In this document: positions 21,614 to 22,428 of the stretch, piece by piece
How the letters are laid out: every line of letters starts with the position of its first letter
How positions within the stretch are numbered: position 1 is the stretch's first letter
Assembly (NCBI GenBank): GCA_030149405.1
Contig: JASBRM010000157.1
Span: 1 to 22,428 of the forward strand
Source of the DNA: Neptuniibacter sp.
Lineage (GTDB): Bacteria; Pseudomonadota; Gammaproteobacteria; Pseudomonadales; Balneatricaceae
Length of the DNA stretch: 22,428 nt
Reading direction: 5' to 3'
Program-made: the position numbers and the translations under genes
The notes under the pieces: model-generated
Told to the model about the DNA's origin: nothing
What the model saw: the letters and a program-made list of their open reading frames with translations, nothing else
Databases searched by the model: none

Positions 21614-21785
21614 AATTCTGTGTATTGTGTGCCTGCTGAGCTTGCCGGGTTGCACTGTTATTGAAATAAACATCTATGAGCCGTGCAGAATTACTGATGA
21701 GTGGTGCAGCCAAGAAAGGCTGCCATCTTATGCGCGTAAACATATGCCGGATTTAGGCCGTGGCGGTCTAAAGATTGAGGATTAA
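21600..21785 (+). CDS. small outer-membrane lipoprotein at the end of the tail operon
   Basis: The 61-residue product overlaps the tail-tip gene by 14 bases. The signal sequence MLLSRILCIVCLLSLPGC ends in a lipobox (LPGC), so C18 would be lipidated, leaving about 44 residues. The residue after the cysteine is Thr, so outer-membrane sorting is expected. C29 and C36 could form a disulfide (EPCRITDEWC). Small lipoproteins next to receptor-binding genes, such as T5 Llp and the Cor proteins of HK022/phi80/N15-type phages, block the phage receptor after infection. That function is inferred from position and build only. It could also be a lysogenic conversion or an inert lipoprotein. Confidence 0.75.
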   Translation: MLLSRILCIVCLLSLPGCTVIEINIYEPCRITDEWCSQERLPSYARKHMPDLGRGGLKIED

Positions 21786-21946
21786 AATACACCGTTTCAA
21801 TACATACCTTTCTATTTCCTCTCCTTTTATATTCTTCATTTTATACAGTAATGCTTTACCCCTATCTTATTGATAAATAGAGCCACATATAAGTAAAAAT
21901 AAAATGAAAATAGCACCTATCTAATTGATTCCTTTCTATATTTAAT
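21786..21946. other. AT-rich non-coding phage end with candidate integrase arm-site repeats
   Basis: No reading frame of note lies here. CCTATCTTATTGAT (21861-21874) recurs as CCTATCTAATTGAT (21916-21929), 13 of 14 identical and 55 bases apart. CCTTTCTAT at 21807-21815 recurs at 21931-21939. Short direct repeats beside a tRNA-derived att core are what arm-type integrase binding sites look like, but no integrase is in the window to match them to. Confidence 0.45.
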
Positions 21947-22006
21947 GAGACTTAAAATCTCCCGCTTATTGCAAGCGTACCGGTTCGATTCCGGTCTCGG
22001 GCACCA
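21947..22006 (+). other. attR candidate: 3' half of tRNA-Leu(UAA)
   Basis: The segment holds an anticodon arm GAGA-CTTAAAA-TCTC (anticodon TAA), a class II variable arm CGCTT-ATTGC-AAGCG, a T arm ACCGG-TTCGATT-CCGGT, and the acceptor 3' strand CTCGGGC-A-CCA ending at 22006. The matching 5' acceptor GCCCGAG and the D arm are absent upstream, where phage AT-rich DNA runs in. This is the footprint left when a phage integrates into the 3' part of a tRNA gene. The intact tRNA should sit at the other prophage end. The exact crossover point cannot be read from one end. Confidence 0.85.
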
Positions 22007-22021
22007 TTTTTAAGGGCTGTA

Positions 22022-22041
22022 AGGTTAACTTCAACTAACCT
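22022..22041. other. inverted repeat in the host flank
   Basis: AGGTTA (22022-22027) and TAACCT (22036-22041) are a perfect inverted repeat with an eight-base spacer, 16 bases beyond the tRNA 3' end. No T-run follows on the + strand. It could help end the tRNA transcript or be chance. Confidence 0.3.
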
Positions 22042-22133
22042 AAAACCCATGAGTTTCTTCTTTTATTTTATGCACTGGCTTTAGTGGTGCTTTTTCGGTT
22101 TCTTCACTGTATTGCTTAGTATCCTCTAGGTAA

Positions 22134-22158
22134 TAAAAAACCGCCCTATAAAGGCGGT
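22134..22158 (-). terminator. rho-independent terminator for the minus-strand host gene
   Basis: ACCGCC (22140-22145) and GGCGGT (22153-22158) form a 6-base-pair stem around CTATAAA. On the minus strand the stem is followed by a T-run (the A-run at 22135-22140). It stands 40 bases after the stop of the partial minus-strand gene, as expected for its terminator. Confidence 0.8.
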
Positions 22159-22197
22159 GCTATCTGCTTGCATGTTTCAATTAGGCTTACTCTTATT

Positions 22198-22428
22198 TTA
22201 TATCACATCTTGCATTTCATTTATTTTGGTCTTCGCCAGGTCAACATCAACATGGATTGGCTTATCGGATGCTCTTCTCCCGTATTGAGAGGTATTGCGC
22301 CGGCCTGCAATGTCCCACCGCAATTGTTCTGAATTGCGACGATCACATATTCTCTGACGTCGTTCGTTGCCTTTATATAAAGAAAAACAATGTTCGGTGT
22401 ACCACTCTCTTGCATGAGTAAGTGTAGG
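22198..22428 (-). CDS. 3' end of a host gene (partial, enters from the right edge)
   Basis: On the minus strand one frame is open from the window edge to a TAA at 22200-22198, giving 76 C-terminal residues without a start inside the window. The product is hydrophilic and rich in Arg (NERRQRICDRRNSEQLRW, then AGRRNTSQYGRRASDKP), ending in a short amphipathic helix (DVDLAKTKINEMQDVI). It has no membrane segment. A terminator follows at 22158-22134, which supports this frame over the 64-residue ATG-started frame at 22415-22221. It lies beyond the tRNA and is therefore chromosomal. I do not recognise the family. Confidence 0.55.
   Translation of the reverse strand, partial: PTLTHAREWYTEHCFSLYKGNERRQRICDRRNSEQLRWDIAGRRNTSQYGRRASDKPIHVDVDLAKTKINEMQDVI

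Noticed and set aside
21901..22006. Complete tRNA gene
   Set aside because: The 5' acceptor strand GCCCGAG and a D arm are missing upstream, so only the 3' half is present.
22221..22415. 64-residue minus-strand frame at the right end
   Set aside because: It has an ATG but overlaps the edge-open frame that ends at 22198. That frame sits better before the terminator and has a more protein-like composition. I keep some doubt.

Overview
The window is the right-hand, late-gene part of a lambda-like siphovirus prophage, followed by about 420 bases of host chromosome. Every phage gene reads on the + strand. The head genes are of the HK97 type: P27-family small terminase, Terminase_1-type large subunit, HK97-type portal, S49-type head protease, HK97-fold capsid, gp6/gp7/gp10-like connectors and a DUF3168-like tail terminator. 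A tail tube, a frameshifted tail chaperone pair and a 629-residue tape measure then indicate a long non-contractile tail of moderate length. The host is probably a gammaproteobacterium, given the Gram-negative spanin pair (Rz and Rz1), outer-membrane lipoproteins, the lambda-like gene order and moderate GC. A marine host is only a guess. The prophage ends in the 3' half of a tRNA-Leu(UAA) near 21947-22006. The intact tRNA, the integrase and the early and lysogeny genes should therefore lie to the left of this window.

Layout: (1) 1-1270, end of the early/middle region: a small HTH protein, an ASCH-domain protein and two small hypotheticals. (2) 1271-1551, a non-coding leader with three hairpins, one a rho-independent terminator, placed where lambda has pR'/tR'. 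(3) 1552-2772, lysis cassette: T7-lysozyme-type amidase, two small membrane proteins (holin and partner), Rz, and Rz1 starting inside Rz. (4) 2769-6455, a fiber/decoration module that includes a 549-residue protein with a LamG-like head and about twelve exact-length 20-residue repeats. (5) 6458-9062, HNH nuclease, a candidate cos region, and both terminase subunits. (6) 9056-14816, head and connector genes, with terminator-like hairpins on both sides of the capsid gene. (7) 14904-21785, tail genes, ending in a tail-tip set unlike lambda K/L/I/J and a small lipoprotein. (8) 21786-21946, an AT-rich phage end with short direct repeats, then attR. (9) 22007-22428, host DNA with the 3' end of a minus-strand gene and its terminator.

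How it fits together: transcription probably enters from the left through the leader and runs rightward through lysis, fiber, packaging, head and tail genes, as in lambda. The HNH protein, the terminase and the G-rich cos candidate form the packaging unit. Portal, protease and capsid build the prohead. Connectors and the terminator protein join head to tail. The tube, the chaperone and its -1 frameshift product, and the tape measure build the tail. The most unusual material is the fiber module between lysis and packaging, the repeat-bearing fiber and hub proteins, the leader hairpins, and the terminators around the capsid gene.
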